A DNA stretch of 64,000 nucleotides from Sipunculus nudus (taxonomy: Eukaryota > Annelida > Sipuncula > Golfingiida > Sipunculidae). A program made the position numbers and the translations under genes. Below, one piece after another: positions 38,310-53,300 of the stretch. Below the pieces are notes generated by a model. The model did no database searches. It was not told the origin of the DNA and saw only the letters and a program-made list of their open reading frames with translations. The stretch is taken from the NCBI GenBank assembly GCA_026874595.1, contig CM049310.1:9674001-9738000 (forward strand), given 5' to 3'. Position 1 is the stretch's first letter; each line of letters begins with the position of its first letter.

Positions 38310-41300
38310 GTAGGTTTGTCACTTGGCCCATTCTGTCCTACGCTACTACCACACTGCGCAGACCCGGACTCTCAAGAGTACGACACTGCTGTCTAGGGAT
38401 TGTTCGAGTCAAAATCTGACTCCAATAATGCACTGCGCGGCATCAACATGTACACTGACAGCGGAAATACACACGTTGTGAAAAGGAGCCAATGTAGACC
38501 GTTAAAATGCGTTGAATTTTGTGTAAAGTAGTTCTATGTCATGTAAAACGAATGTACTTTGCGACTCTTTTGCTTTATTTATGCTGAAATACCGTGGTTG
38601 GCGTCTTATCGGCACTGCTAGACAGTACTTTCCTCCATGGTACACTTTCCGTGTCTATGGCTGCGTTTTGTGTTCGTTAGAGAAAAGTGACGTCACAAAG
38701 ACGTCACAATGTTCGGTCGCGCGTTACCTTCAATTGACTGACGTCATAAGTTTGACTGGCTTTTTTATTATCAGTTCTCAGACAAGGAATAATTCGTAAA
38801 CGCTGTGATCTGTTTTGTCATATTTTAGATTGTCTCATACAAAATAAAAACAAGGTAAGGCATTACTTTTTACGCAGGTAGTCGGCGGAATAGCTCCTGC
38901 AACCTTTGGACAAGAAAGGTTTACACTGCTTTACACGTATGAAAAATTATCCCAGAAAACATGTTGACACGGGTACTGGGACGTACTATATATAGATGCA
39001 TAATACATACGGGGCTGAACTTTGGGCTTCGGCAAGTTAAGTGAACCCACAATTTTAGCTCAGCTGACGTCTGACTATTAGCTGATAAGTAACCCGGTAT
39101 ATATGTGCTGTAGTTATGGTTTATCGTCCGTCCGTCCGTTAATTTCGTGTTAAGAGAATTTGGTACCAGGCTACACTTGTCAAGTAGTTCGGTCCTTCCC
39201 ACAGTGCCCAAACAGAAGAGATTGGTTTTGAGTAGAAACGACCTATGGCGGAAGGGTGACGCTACTACCTATCCATTGGTGATCCTATGCCTATATGGCT
39301 ATGTACATCAACTGATTTTTACCAGTTGGCATCTATAACCGTACGACATTCATCATAGATCCATTTATTTTCTTATCTACTACTGTCCCTTATTTCTCTG
39401 TAGTAAATATAGAATATGTAGGACAGATTCTATAGTCGCTCCGCGAACCTTCAGTTATTTCAGCAAAAATATCATTTAAATCAAGTTAAAAGCTTATACA
39501 GAGCCATGTGACAAGGGTGTTAATAATTAAGGCCTTTCTGTCTGTCTCAGACAGGCTTACATCAGCAAGGAGAGGAATATTTCATTTTGTACCAATTTGT
39601 TGGAAAGGTGAATACCTAGATGTTTTCAACATTAGTAGCTGATAAGTAGTTCAAGTAACAAAATGACACAAAAATAAAAAAAAAGTGTTCAAGTATGATG
39701 GCATGTAAGATGGCAGAATCAGGTTTACACTAAGTGCGACTGAAAGTTTGATATGATGGTAGGATGCATCTTTAGTGGAAAGGCAATTTATTTCTTTGGA
39801 AAGGCAAACCTGTATTAATGCATTTCCATTGGAAAAGTGAAAAATTTCTGGTCTGGTTTAAGTCAATTGACAGCGTATATGAAAAACATGAGGTGTTGTC
39901 AAAAATGACGAAAATATTTGCATCCTCATGGAGCCTTAAAGTGTGTACCTCTTTGAGGGATGTAACGGCACTCTGACAGTCATTAAGCTGATTGTATACT
40001 TTCTAATGTCAGAGGGCCAAAAGGGCGCTTATCAAATAACTTTTAAAATGACTCTTAGTTGTAGCCATAACTAGGGGAAAAGAATAAATGCTGTGAGCCT
40101 ATCAGTATGTCATTTAAGTATAAGTAAATCTTTTTCAAATGGATTTGGCAGTTGATAGTGTAATCAATAAAAGCATGAACTGTTATTGTTTATTGTCACT
40201 CTTCAATTAAGCAGCCAGGCCTTTAACTGAGGCCTCATTCCCACAATTGAATCCTTAATATGAAGAGTCAGTTCTGTTATAAGACAACTCCTCAATTAGG
40301 GCCTCTTTTCACAGTTTGAATGGTGACTTTTATAAAGGAGTTTTACTGTACATTGATATATTTCAGCAGAGAGTTTATTTTCAAGTCCTGATTTCATATC
40401 TGAGTACTAGATCAGAAGTATTCTGATTTAAGTAATCCTTGCAGCACTAGAAGCATTTTTTTTGCAAGCAGTAAATCCTTTTATCAATAAGAAACCTTGC
40501 CATGCACAGGAATTTAGAGATAAAGCTATTTCTTGAAGATGTGAAAAATTGTGTAAAAGAATAAGCCAACTAACATTATTCATTACAGATAACATCCACA
40601 AATTAAAGATGCAAGTTTCTATAAAGCATTCATAATTCTTTTTAACACCATTTGCTCTTAGTAAACACTAGTCATGTAAAAGTCAATGTCTTATGAACCC
40701 CAGTTATTTTGTAGGTAGTGGAATGGGGCGATTGATGGCTTACAGATTTGCCTTGCTGAAATCCAACTTAGTATTATGGGATATCCAAGAGGGACCAAAC
40801 AAAGAGACAGCAGCTCACTGTCGTCGTCTCGGTGGGAAGGTTCATACTTATGTCTGTGATCTCAGCAACAGGGACAGTATATACGCAGCAGCAGAGAAGG
40901 TGTGTATGCGTGATGAACATGGATCATCTGGCTTAACATAAATCAACCCTTTTGAGCGAACCTGTGAGCTTATGCGATGGTGCGGCATTGTGCGTCGTAC
41001 GTCGTGCGTCATCTGTACGTTAACCATAGCTTTCTCAAAAACGGCTGGCGCTAGCATCACCAAATCTTTTGCAAATAATCAGTCATCCAAAAAACTATAT
41101 TGGATTTTGTTTATTTTTTTTCTTACTGCATTTTCTTAGATTTTATTGGGAAAAAGATAAAAAAGCTTTAAAAATCTCCTTCTCCGAAACTGTCCAGCCA
41201 AAATGTCCAATATTTCACAGAAATGATCCCTGGAACAATCTCACTCAATTTTGTTCGAATGGTTCCAGTTCGGAGATTTTTGGCCGAGTTACAGGAGGTT

Positions 41301-44300
41301 GAACTTTGTTAACTGTGCAAAAAAGCATATTAAAATTTAAATCTCAGAAACGGTTGGCGCTATCATCACCAAATTTTATGCCAATGTTGGTCACATAGGT
41401 CATATCTGAAATTGAGGTATTGGTGGCGCCACCTGCATCTGCCTTTTTTGTACGGGGTCATCAGTGCCTGTATCACACTGAGGGCTACAAAAAACTTCTA
41501 CTCTGAAACCATATGGCCAAAATGTTTAATATCCCACAGAAATGATCCTAGGGTAGTGCTTTCTGAAATTTGTTTAAATGGTCTCTTTTCAGTGACTTTT
41601 GGCTATGTTATGGGAAGCTGAATTTAGTCATATGCCATAACAGCCCATTTTATCTCAGTGGCTACAAAGATCTTCTTCTCAAAAACCACTGGGCCAAATT
41701 CTTAAATCTCACACATTAATTATCCTCAGATGTTGATAATTCAAGTTTGTTCAAATGGTTTTGGTTCAGTGCTTTTTGGCTGAGTTAAAGGAAACTGAAC
41801 TTAGCCAGTTTGCTGTATCTTCCTATATGAGTTATAAACTTGCGAAACATTTTTGGACTGATGCCACTGAAGCCAGTTTGTTAAATATTTTACAAGAATA
41901 ATCTCTGCAATAATTCTTATAATAATCGTCATTAATGGATCCACATGAGTGATTTTTGGCTGAATTATGGAGATTGAATTGAGTCATTTTACCATATATG
42001 TTAGCTGTGTGATGCTGTTACATCTAGCCTGGCACCAGTTTATGAACATCTATTACATCATGCCACTAGACATTTAGATTTCAGGTTATACTTGGTTAAT
42101 ATTGACAAGAAAGTTTTTTTAAAAGCTTTTAAAAAATTTAGATTTATGATTTAAGTTATTTATCATACCAGGCAATGTTACAATCATGGATATTCACCTC
42201 TCTGTGGCTATATAAAGACAACTGTACGTGGATTATAAATTATTGGTATCCCTACTCAACTTAATTCAAGAATTTGCTATCAATGATATATAACTGTATT
42301 TTAATTTTGCATTCAGTATGCATCCGTAATAATTTTACATATATTCCTGATTTCTTTTTAGCCCTCAGCCCTTAGGCTGATGGGCTATTGTCGTCACCCA
42401 AGCTGTCTGTCCGTCCGGCATCCATTAACTTTTACCTTGTGAGCGGGATATCTTGAAAAGGATTCACCGTCAGAATTTAATTTCCTCGGTAAAGATGTAT
42501 ATCGACAAAATCTTGGTCAAGTTCGAAGATGGGTGACCTTGACCTATTTTTGTACATTTTAGAGCTGATTATAGAAAAACACTTAAATGCTTATTACTCA
42601 GGAACCATTTGGTGGATTTTACTATGATTATTGGGACTGATAGTCTGTACCTGCTACACAAGTTTGGTGGCGCCACCTACAATTTCTGATTTTTAATGAA
42701 TTTTTATCGGATTTTTCATTTTTTGGCTTGTGAGCGGGATATCTCTAAAAGGATTCACCGTAGGAACTTAATTTTTTTGGTGAAGATGTATATTGACAAA
42801 ATCTCAGTCAAGTTTAAAGATCAGTGACCATGACCTATATTTCTACGTTTTAGAGCTGATTATAGAAAAAACATTTAGAAGCTTATTTCTCAGGAACCAT
42901 TTGGACAATTTTCACAATACTTACTATGATCATAGGGACTGATGGTCTGTAACTGCTGCACAAGTTTGGGGGTGCCACCTACAATTTCTGATTTTTAATG
43001 AATTTTTCTTAAATTTTTCAACTTTGGCCTTGTGAGCAGGATATCTCTAAAAGGATTCACAATAGGAATTTTATTTTTTTGGTGAAGATGTATATCGACA
43101 AAATCTCAGTCAAGTTCGAAGATGGGTGACCCTGACCTACTTTTCAAGGTCACAAAGCTAATAATAGAATAAAATTTTGAAGCTTATTTTTCAGGAAGCG
43201 TTTGGTGGATTGTTATGAATCATGGTACATACCTCTCCATTTTAAATTTATAACTGAGACATGTACAGATCTACATCCATTTGAGAACAGATATTTAGTA
43301 CTTGTTATTGTTACCACCTCTAAACACTGTTCTTTTGGCTGAGGGCTTTTGTCAGCTTCTGCTGATATTCTAGTTTATAAAAAGTCAGCTGAAAAGCATT
43401 TTGTATTGGGAAAATAAATTTCAAAGTTATTTCAAGTAGGGACCACTTTTGTGTACAGATGGCAGCACTTGGTTTACCATTGGCAGATTGCCAGTGCCTT
43501 GATGTTGGCAATTAGCCAAGATGATGTCAGCTCTATAAATAGTTTTGGCTCAGTGCCAGGATTGGAAGAAGTGCAGCCAGGTATGGATCAAGAGTTTACT
43601 CAGTGCAGTAGCTGCATTCTATTTATAGCTTTGGCTGACTGCTCAGTGCATCACATTTGGCACAAAAGTTCAGCCTGAATCTATTTATAGCTTTGGCTGA
43701 CTGCCAACTGTGTCAGATTATGCAACAGGTCAAGAGTTCACTCAGTGCATCTAGGTACAGGTCAAAAGTTCACTCAGTCAAGCCAGGTGCAGGTCAAGAG
43801 TTCACTCAGTGCAGTAGCTTGAGGCAGCAATTTGTCACAGGTCACTCGGGGGGCAACTGCCTTACTCACCTAAGCCTTGTCAGCCCAGTGCATCAAACTC
43901 TTGGGAAGTTTGATGTATTGGACTGATACCTGTCTATGCATCTTTGATGGTATTCTCAATTACAAGACAGGTGGTGCCACCTACATTAACTTTTGCAGTG
44001 TATGCACCTGCTTATTTCTACAGAGGAATTTGATACATCAGCCTGAAATTGGGTATGTTTATACATATCGGGTAGCTTTATAGTGTACAGAACTGGTGGC
44101 GCCACCTACAATATTTTTTGCACAGTGTATGTCCCTGCTTATTTCACAGGAGGGGTTCGACATATCAGTCTGACATTGGGCATATGTATATATCTCTTCG
44201 TTGTATATAAGACTGGTGGTGCCAGCTACAATCATTGTATCCGTCAGAACAGAGTTTTGCGGATTCTGTGTTTTCAGTCGGATGCTGACACTGTCGCCAT

Positions 44301-47300
44301 CGCCGCATAGGTTTCCTGAGAACCCCTCCATAACCACAGGGCAGAATTTTTAGCGAACCTGTGAGCTTATGCGATGGTCTGGTGGCGTCCGTTGTCCGTC
44401 GGCCGTGGTCCGTCATCCGTCGTCTGTACGTTAACCCATACTCTCTTGAAAATGGCAAGAGTTTGCATCAAGAAATTTTCTGCAAAAAATTAGTCATCTA
44501 AAAAACTCTAACGGATTTTGCTTATTTTTTGGCTAACTGCATTTTCTTAGATTTGAGAAAAAGCTTAAAAAAAACTTAAAAAATCTTCTTCTCCTAAACT
44601 GTTCAGTGTAATTGTCCAATATATCACTGAAATGAGTCCTGGAACAATCTCTCTCAAGTTTGTTCGAATGGTTTAAGTTTGTTGATTTTTGGCCGAGTTA
44701 CATCTAGTTGAACTTAGTCATCTGTCCAAAAAAGCATACTAAAATTACAATCTTAGAAACGGCTTGAGCTATCATCACCAAATTTTATGCCAATGTTGGT
44801 CGCATGAGTCATGTCTGAAATTCATGTATTTGTGGCGCCACCTGCATCGGCCTTTTTTGAACGGGGGTCATCAGTGCCTGTATCATACTGACAGCTACAA
44901 AAAACTTCTACTCTGAAACCATTTGGCCAAATTGTTTAATATCCCACAGAAATGATCCTAGGGTAGTTTTTTCTGAAATTTGTTCAAATGGTCTCAGTTA
45001 AGTGATTTTTGGCTGAGTTATGGGAAGCTGAATTTAGTCATATGCCATAACAGCCCATTTTATCTCAGTGGCTACAAAGATCGTCTTCTCAAAAACCACT
45101 GGGCCAAATTCTTAAATCTCACACATTAATTATCCTTAGATATTGATAATTCAAGTTTGTTCAAATGGATTTGGTTCAGTGATTTTTAGCTGAGTTATTG
45201 GAAGCTTAACTTAGCCATTTTGCTTTATTTTCCCATATGAGTTATAAACCTGCAAAACGTTTTTCGACTGACGCCACTGAGGCCAATTTGTTTAATATTT
45301 TACAAGAATAATCCCCTGAATAATTCTTATAATAATTGTCTTTTATGGTTCCAAAGAATGAATTTTGGCTGAATAATAAAGATTGAATTGAGTCATTTTA
45401 CCATATATGTTAGCTGTGTGAAGCAGATACTTCTAGCCTGGAACCAGTTTATCAGCATCCGTTACATCATGCCTCCAGACATTAAGATACCAGATTATAT
45501 TTGTTAATATTGACAAGAATGTTTTTTAAAAACTTTTAAAAAATGAAGATTTATGATTTTTTAGCTCAGCTGACTTTCAGTCATGCTGAGCTATAGCGAT
45601 CACTCTTTGTCCGTCGTCCGTCTGTCTGTCTGTCCGTCTGTCCGTTAACCTGGCACAAATCGTAACCGCTGGACTTAGAATCTTGTAACTTTACATTCTG
45701 AGAGGTCAATGAAAAATCTCCTTTGAAACCAGACATTAGGTCTCTGTTACCCATATCCTTTGAGCTATTGGGCCCCAAAGTACCCCCCAGAATAGTCAAA
45801 ATTTTCATACAAAAACTTTAATATCTCATAAACTACATCACTGATGGTCATGATTTTTGGCATACATATTTATCATGAGATGTTTCATCAGTTCCTGCAG
45901 ATTGGTGGCGCCACCTGTATTTTTAGAGTTTTTACGAATTTTTTTCTCTATTTTTGAGACCTTTAAAAATGTGAACAACTGTTAACAGGGCACAAATCGT
46001 AAAGACTGGACCTAGAATCTTCATTCTTGACACAGTGAGAGACCTATGAAAAGTCTCTATGGAAACCAGAAATTAGGTCTCTGTTACCCAAATCCTTTGA
46101 GCTATGGGGCCCCAAAGTACCCCCTAGAATAGTGAAAAATTTCATACAAAAACTTCAATATCTCATTAACTACATCACTGATGGTCATGATTTTTGGCAT
46201 ACATATTGATCATGAGATGTTTCATCAGTTCCTGCAGACTGGTGGCGCCACCTGTATTTTCGATTCTTTTCTAATTGTTTTCTCTGTTTTTGAGGTCTTT
46301 AAAAATGTGGACATCTGTTAACAGGGCACAAATCGTTAAGACTGGATCTAGAAGCTTTATTCTTGATATTCTGAGAGACCTATGAAAAGTCTCCATGGAA
46401 ACCAAAAATTAGGTCTCTGTTTCCCATATCCTTTGAGCTATGAGGCCCCAAAGTACCCCCAAGAATAGTGAAAAATTTCATACAAAAACTTCAATATCTC
46501 ATTAACTACATCACTGATGGTCATGATTTTTGGCATACATATTAATCATGCGATGTTTCATCAGTTTCTGCAGACTGGTGGCGCAACCTATATTTTTCGA
46601 TTTTTTACGAATTTTTTTCTCTATTTTTGAGACCTTTAAAAATGTGGACATCTGTTAACAGGGCACAAATCGTTAAGACTGGATCTAGAAGCTTTATTCT
46701 TGATATTCTGAGAGACCTATGAAAAGTCTCCATGGAAACCAAAAATTAGGTCTCTGTTACCCATATCCTTCGAGCTATGAGGCCGCAAAGTACCCCCCAG
46801 GATAGTGAAAAATTTCATACAAAAACTTCAATATCTCATTAACTACATCACTGATGGTCATGATTTTTGGCATACCTATTAATCATGAGATGTTTCATCA
46901 GTTCCTGCAGACTGGTGGCGCCACCTGTATTTTTCGATTTTTTACGAATTTTTTTCTCTATTTTTGAGACCTTTAAAAATGTGGACATCTGTTAACAGGG
47001 CACAAATCGTAAAGACCGGACCTAGAATCTTCATTCCTGACATTCTGAGAGACCTATGAAAAGTCTCCATGGAAACTAGAAATTAGGTCTCTATTACCCA
47101 TATCCTTCAAGCTATGGGGCCCCAAAGTACTCCCAAGAATAGTGAAAAATTTCATACAAAAACTTCAATATCTCATTAACTACATCACTGATGGTCATGA
47201 TTTTTGGCATACATATTAATCATGCGTTGTTTCATCAGTTTCTGCAGACTGGTGGCGCAACCTATATTTTTCGATTTTTTACGAATTTTTTTCTCTATTT

Positions 47301-50300
47301 TTGAGACCTTTAAAAATGTGGACATCTGTTAACAGGGCACAAATCGTTAAGACTGGATCTAGAAGCTTTATTCTTGATATTCTGAGAGACCTATGAAAAG
47401 TCTCCATGGAAACCAAAAATTAGGTCTCTGTTACCCATATCCTTTGAGCTATGAGGCCCCAAAGTACCCCCCAGAATAGTGAAAAATTTCATACAAAAAC
47501 TTCAATATCTCATTAACTACATCACTGATGGTCATGATTTTTGGCATACCTATTAATCATGAGATGTTTCATCAGTTTCTGCAGACTGCGGACACCATCT
47601 GTATTTTTTCGATTTTTTACGATTTTTTTCTCTATTTTTGAGACCTTAAAAGATGCAGTCATCTGTTAACAGGGCGCAAATCATAACAACTGGACCTAGA
47701 ATCTTCATTTTTGACATTGGGGGAGGCCCATGAAAAGTCTCCTTTGAAACCTGGAATTAGGTCTCTGTTACCCAGATTCTTCAAGCTATGGGGCTCTGAA
47801 GTACCCCCGCTGAATATTGAAAATTTGATACAAAAACTGAAATATCTGAACAACTAATGCCTATATTACCATGGTTCTTTGCATGGATATTGATCATGGA
47901 GTGTTTCATAGGTTTCTGCAGACTGGTGGCGCCACCTGTATTTTTCGATTTTTAACTAATTTTTTTCACTATTTTTGAGACCTTTAAAGATATGAACATC
48001 TGTTAACAGGGCACAAATCATAACAACTGGACCTAGAATCTTCATTCTTGACACACTGAAAAGTCTCCATGGAAACCTGAAATTAGGTCTCTGTTACCCA
48101 TATCCTTCATGCTGTAGGGCCCCAAAGTACCCCCCAGAATAGTCAAAAATTTCATACAAAGAGATCATGAGATGTTTCATCAGTTTCTGCAGACTCCCTA
48201 GAAACCTGGAATTAGGTCTCTGTTACCTATATTCTTCAAGCTATGGGGCTTGTTACACATTTTTACAATTTTTTTCTCTATTTTTAAGACCTTTAAGGAT
48301 GTGGTTATGTGTCAACAGGGTACAAATTGTAACAACTGGACCTAGAATCTTCATTCTTGTCATGCAAGGAGGCCCATGAAAAGTGTCTGTGGAAACCTTA
48401 AATTAGTTCTCTGTTTCCCATATCCTTCAAGCTATAGGACTCCGAAGTATCCCTCAGAATAATGGAAAATTTGATACAAAAGCTGAAGTAATTGACCAAC
48501 TAATGCAGAGGTCACCATGATTCTTTACATGCATATTGATTATGGAGTGTTTCATCAGTTTCTTCAGACTTATGGTGCAACCTATATTTTATTAAATTTT
48601 TTTGAATTTTTTTTTCTATTTTTGAGACCTTTAAGGATGCTGTCATCTGTTAACATGGCACAAATTGTAACAACTGGACCTAGAATCTTCATTCTTGTCA
48701 TGCAAGGAGGCCCGTGAGAGTGTCTTTGGAAATCTGAAATTAGGTCTCTGTTACCCATATCCTTCACGCTATAGGACTCCGAAGTATCCCTCAGAATAAT
48801 GGAAAATTTGATTCAAAAGCTGAAGTATCTGAACAATTAATGCAGAAATCACTATGATTCTTTGCATGGATGTTGACCATTAAGTGTTTTTATTAGTTTC
48901 TGCAGACTGGTGGAACCACCTGTATTTTTTTTAAAGTTTACGCATTTTTTCCCATATTTTGAGATATATAAATTCAGATACAATCTTGGCTTATTCTTTA
49001 ATCTGTTTGATGCTTCAGTTGAATGGGTATATACTACCATTCAGATGATAAAATTTCCTTCTGCAAATCTCTTCCCAGTCAGCTGAGCGTCATGACCCAT
49101 GGGTCACTTGTTAGATATTCCTCATGCCAGGCAATGTTTACAATCACAGTTAAATGTTAACCCATACTATTTTGAAAACGACTGGAGCTAGCATCATGAA
49201 ATTTAATGCAAAAAATTAGCCATCTGAAAAAAATCTGCATTTTCATAGATTTTATAGAGAAAAAGCTAAAAAACCTTTAAAAATCTTCTCCTCTGAAACG
49301 GTCAAGCCAATTTGTTCAATATTTTACAGAAATAATCTTTTATACCATCTCTCTCAAGTTTGTTCAAATGGTTCAAGTTCTGTGAATTTTGGCCGAATCA
49401 CAGGAAGTTGAACCTAGTCATCTGTCCAAAAAAGCATACTAAAATGACAATCTCAGAAACGGCCTGAGCTATCATCATCAAATTTTATGCCAGTGTTGGT
49501 CACATGAGTCATATATGAAATTCAGGTATTGGTGGCGCCACCTGCATTGACCTTTTTTTGTACATGGGTCATTGGTCATTTGTATATCAACCCATAATTT
49601 CTTAGGAATTGCGGGAGCTACCATCCCCAGATTTTATGCAATTATCTGTCACATATCAAATGTTGTGGGATTCAGCTTATGTTTTTTCCTAACTTCATTT
49701 ACTTAGATTTAATAGGGAAAAAGCTGAAAAACCTTTAAAAGTGTTCTTGTAAACGGTCCAGCCAAATTGTTCAATATTTTACAGAAATGATCCCAGAGGC
49801 AAGCACTCTCAAGTTTGTTCAAATGGTTTGCAGTTGATGAATTTTAGTGGAGTTTAGTGAATTTGAACAGTCATTTGGCCAAGTAAGCATACTGACAAAG
49901 TAATCTCAGAAATGACAGAAGCTAGCATTATCAAGTATTGTGCAAATGTTGGTCACATGACTCATATTTGATGTGCCACCTACATTGACCTGTTTTTTAT
50001 AGGCAAAAACCTCATAATTTTAGCCTCTTTCAGCTTAAAATGTTTATGATGAAACTGTCAAGTTGAATCATTCAATTTTTCAAAATAATTATCGTAGGAC
50101 ATGGTTCTTTCAATAATATCAGAAAAACTTAAGTTGGTCTTATGGCCATTATTATGTCTAACTCAAACTGAGGACTGCAAAATTGTTCTTCTACAAAATT
50201 ATTGTTTCAATTATACATTCTGTTACATGGCCCAAAAAATTATTCTTAGGGGGCCTTTGTTCAAGTTTACTTGAATAATTTTTGGCAGAATTATTGGACC

Positions 50301-53300
50301 TTTAACAAAAAAAGGACTGAATCTTTTATTTTTCTAGATATTTTGATAAAAAGTTTATGAATATTTCAGCTTGAAAAAAAGCATTTTAGCCAAAGTCTTT
50401 CAGTATGTGTAAACACATTTGCCAACAGGCCAAGATTGTGTCTGTATATTTACATAGGTTAAGAAACTGCCAACTGTTTCAGATTTGGCAATAGATCAAG
50501 AGTTCATTCAGTGCAGCCAGATATAGGTCAAGAGTTCAGTCAGTGCAGCCAAACACAAGGCATGTGATCCCCTCATGGGTGACATGTGAACACCTCATGG
50601 GCACCATGTGATCACCTCATGGGTGTCATGCCCCTCAGGGCTGCATGTGGAGCCAATCTATTTATAGCTTTGGCAGACTGCCAACTGTATCAGATTAGGC
50701 AACAGGTCAAGAGTTCACTCAGTGCAGCCAGGTACAGGTCAAAAGTTCACCCAGTCTAGCCAGGTGCAGGTCATGAGTTCACTCAGTGCAGTAGCCTGAG
50801 CTAGCAAATTTGTCACAGTTCACTCGGGGCAACTGCCTTTCTTACCTAAGCGTAGTCAGCCCCATGCATCAGACTTAAGGTAAGTTTGATGTATTGGCCT
50901 AATATTTTGACCTGTCTATGTGTCTTTGATAGGTTTCTTGTTCACAAGACAGGTGTCACCACCTACAGTGACATTTGAACAGTGTGTGACTTTTGTGCCT
51001 GCTTATTTCTATAGAGGAATTTGATATATCATCCTGAAATTGGGCATATTTATACCTATCGTATTTTAATTATCGTATACTAGACTGGTGGTGCCACCTA
51101 CAATAATTTTTTGCACAGTGTGTGTCCCTGCTTATTTCTCAGGAGGGTTTTGATATATCAGTCTGAACTTAGGCATATGTATATATCTTTGAAATCTTTT
51201 TTTATACAAGACTGGTGGTGCCAGATACAATCATTTTTAGCTCAGCTGACTGTAAGTCAACTGAGGTATAGGAATGGCACTTTGTCCGTCGTCCGTCTGG
51301 ATGTCCTGCCTTCTGTTAGCAGGGCACAAATCATAACAGCTGGTCCTAGAAACTTCTAAGTGAACATCCAGGGAGGTCAATTAAAAATTTCCTTGTAACT
51401 TGAAATACGGTCACTGCGACCTTTTTCCTTCAAGCTACGGGGCTTGAAAGTACCCCCCAGAATAGTAAAAAATTTGATACAAAACCTCCAATATCTTGAT
51501 AATTAATGCATGGTTTGTCATGAATCTTGCCTTGAATATTGACCATGACTAGTTTTGTCAGTTCCTGAAACGTGGTGGTTTTCCTATTTTAACAAATATT
51601 TTTCTATTTATTTACTATAAAATGACAACAATCATGTCAGTTTCTCAGCTGTCATTACATCTGGTATCCCAAAACCTGGGGTGTTTATTGATCACAAGTG
51701 GATGCCCTATACTAATCACCCTGTTTGTCAGTCTGTCTGTTTGTATGTCTGTCTGTCTGTCAATCCGTCCATCCACACAAATAAGTTTCCAGATGATAAC
51801 TCCAGTTAGGTTTGATATATTGGTTTCAAACTTAAATTATAAATGGCCCACTACTAAAGTAAGAACCATGTTGATTTTGGGGTCCAATGGCCAAAGGTCA
51901 AGGTCACAGGACCCATTTCTTTAAAAGGAATGTGTATGCATTTGAAGCCAAACTTTTCATCACAAACCTTCCATCTTCAAGATATTGCTAACCTGCCACT
52001 AGGGGAAGATTCCGTTTGATTTTTGGGTCATAGGTCAAAGGTAAAGGTCACAGAGCCCATCCATTCACAAATTAGTTTATGGATGATAATTCTGCTTTGG
52101 ATAGACAGACTGGCTTCAAACATGATTTAATAATGACCAACCACATATATAAATTCATTTTGATTTTCAGGGTCCAGCGATCTAAGTTGAAGGTCACAGA
52201 AGCCACATCTTTAAAAAGATTGTGGATGCACTGTAAATCAAACTTTTCATCCTGAACTTTCCGACGTTCACACATGGCTTACTTGCCCAAAGTGAGGAAA
52301 CCTGTAGAATTTGAGGTTATCTGGTCAGAGGTCAAGGTCACTTTTTAAAAGATTGTTACAATAATCCTAATGCTGCAAGTTCTAGGATATTAAGTTCTTA
52401 GATTTTTTGGTTACAAGGTCATTGGTTAAGGTCACAGGACTGTCATTCTGAAAAATTTCTTTCAAAATATCCTTACAGACAAATTCAACTGAGGGTTGAG
52501 ACCCAAGTAGTAACTGAACAAATGTACTTCATTTGACATTTAACATTCTGTTCTATATCTCTGATACCGTTAGGAGTCAATGAGATGATTAACGGATATC
52601 CCACAATTCAGCAGGACTGGCCAGTTGAAGGTTCAAGCTGTGCCACAATACCTTTTAAATTAATGACAAATGAAATGAATTTTAAGAAATGCTCATTTAT
52701 CTGTGGGGAAGAGTGACAATTTGGCTATTTGAGTCCTCTAATGGGAGGCTACAGGTCAGTATGTAGGGCAGTGTGAACAGGATATATAACTGCACTTGGT
52801 TACATCATGAAGGTGTCACATGTTACTGATGCAGAGCATTATTTGGATAAGTTTGCATCCCCAGGATACCACATCAAAGGCCAGGTTGCTGTAATGTTGT
52901 TCATATGAGGTTACAGAATGCATCTGTAGTTATCTCCAGGTTGTCCATAGCCATGTATACATAACATTTTAAGTTCGGGGGGGGGGGGGGGGGGGAGGAA
53001 TTCAGGACCTGTTTTTACTATTAGTTTTTGTTAAAACAAAATATTAGCTGTTACAGATATAATTTGAGTATTGAAATGTTTAGACTGTAATCCAAAGCCT
53101 CTCAAAAGGGTGCATTGTTTTATGGTTTTCACTCAAAGAAAAGATGAAAATATAAAATTTGAAAAGTAGTGGCCATGAATGATAGAACATGCTCAGGGAA
53201 ATATATTAAGATTCAGAATGTAGTTTTAAAATTAATATTAATGTAGGTCATAGCTGGAAATGAGTTACCCTCAAAATGTACAAAATAAATCCCTCTAAAA

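Noticed and set aside
43877-44458. ORFs containing YKTGGATY repeats
   Set aside because: Translations of the GGTGGCGCCACC-type boxes in family D and C repeats, not a repeat protein.
45640-49000. Regular array resembling a CRISPR or similar repeat-spacer system
   Set aside because: Units are ~337 bp and continuous, without unique spacers, in an animal genome and inside a transposable element.
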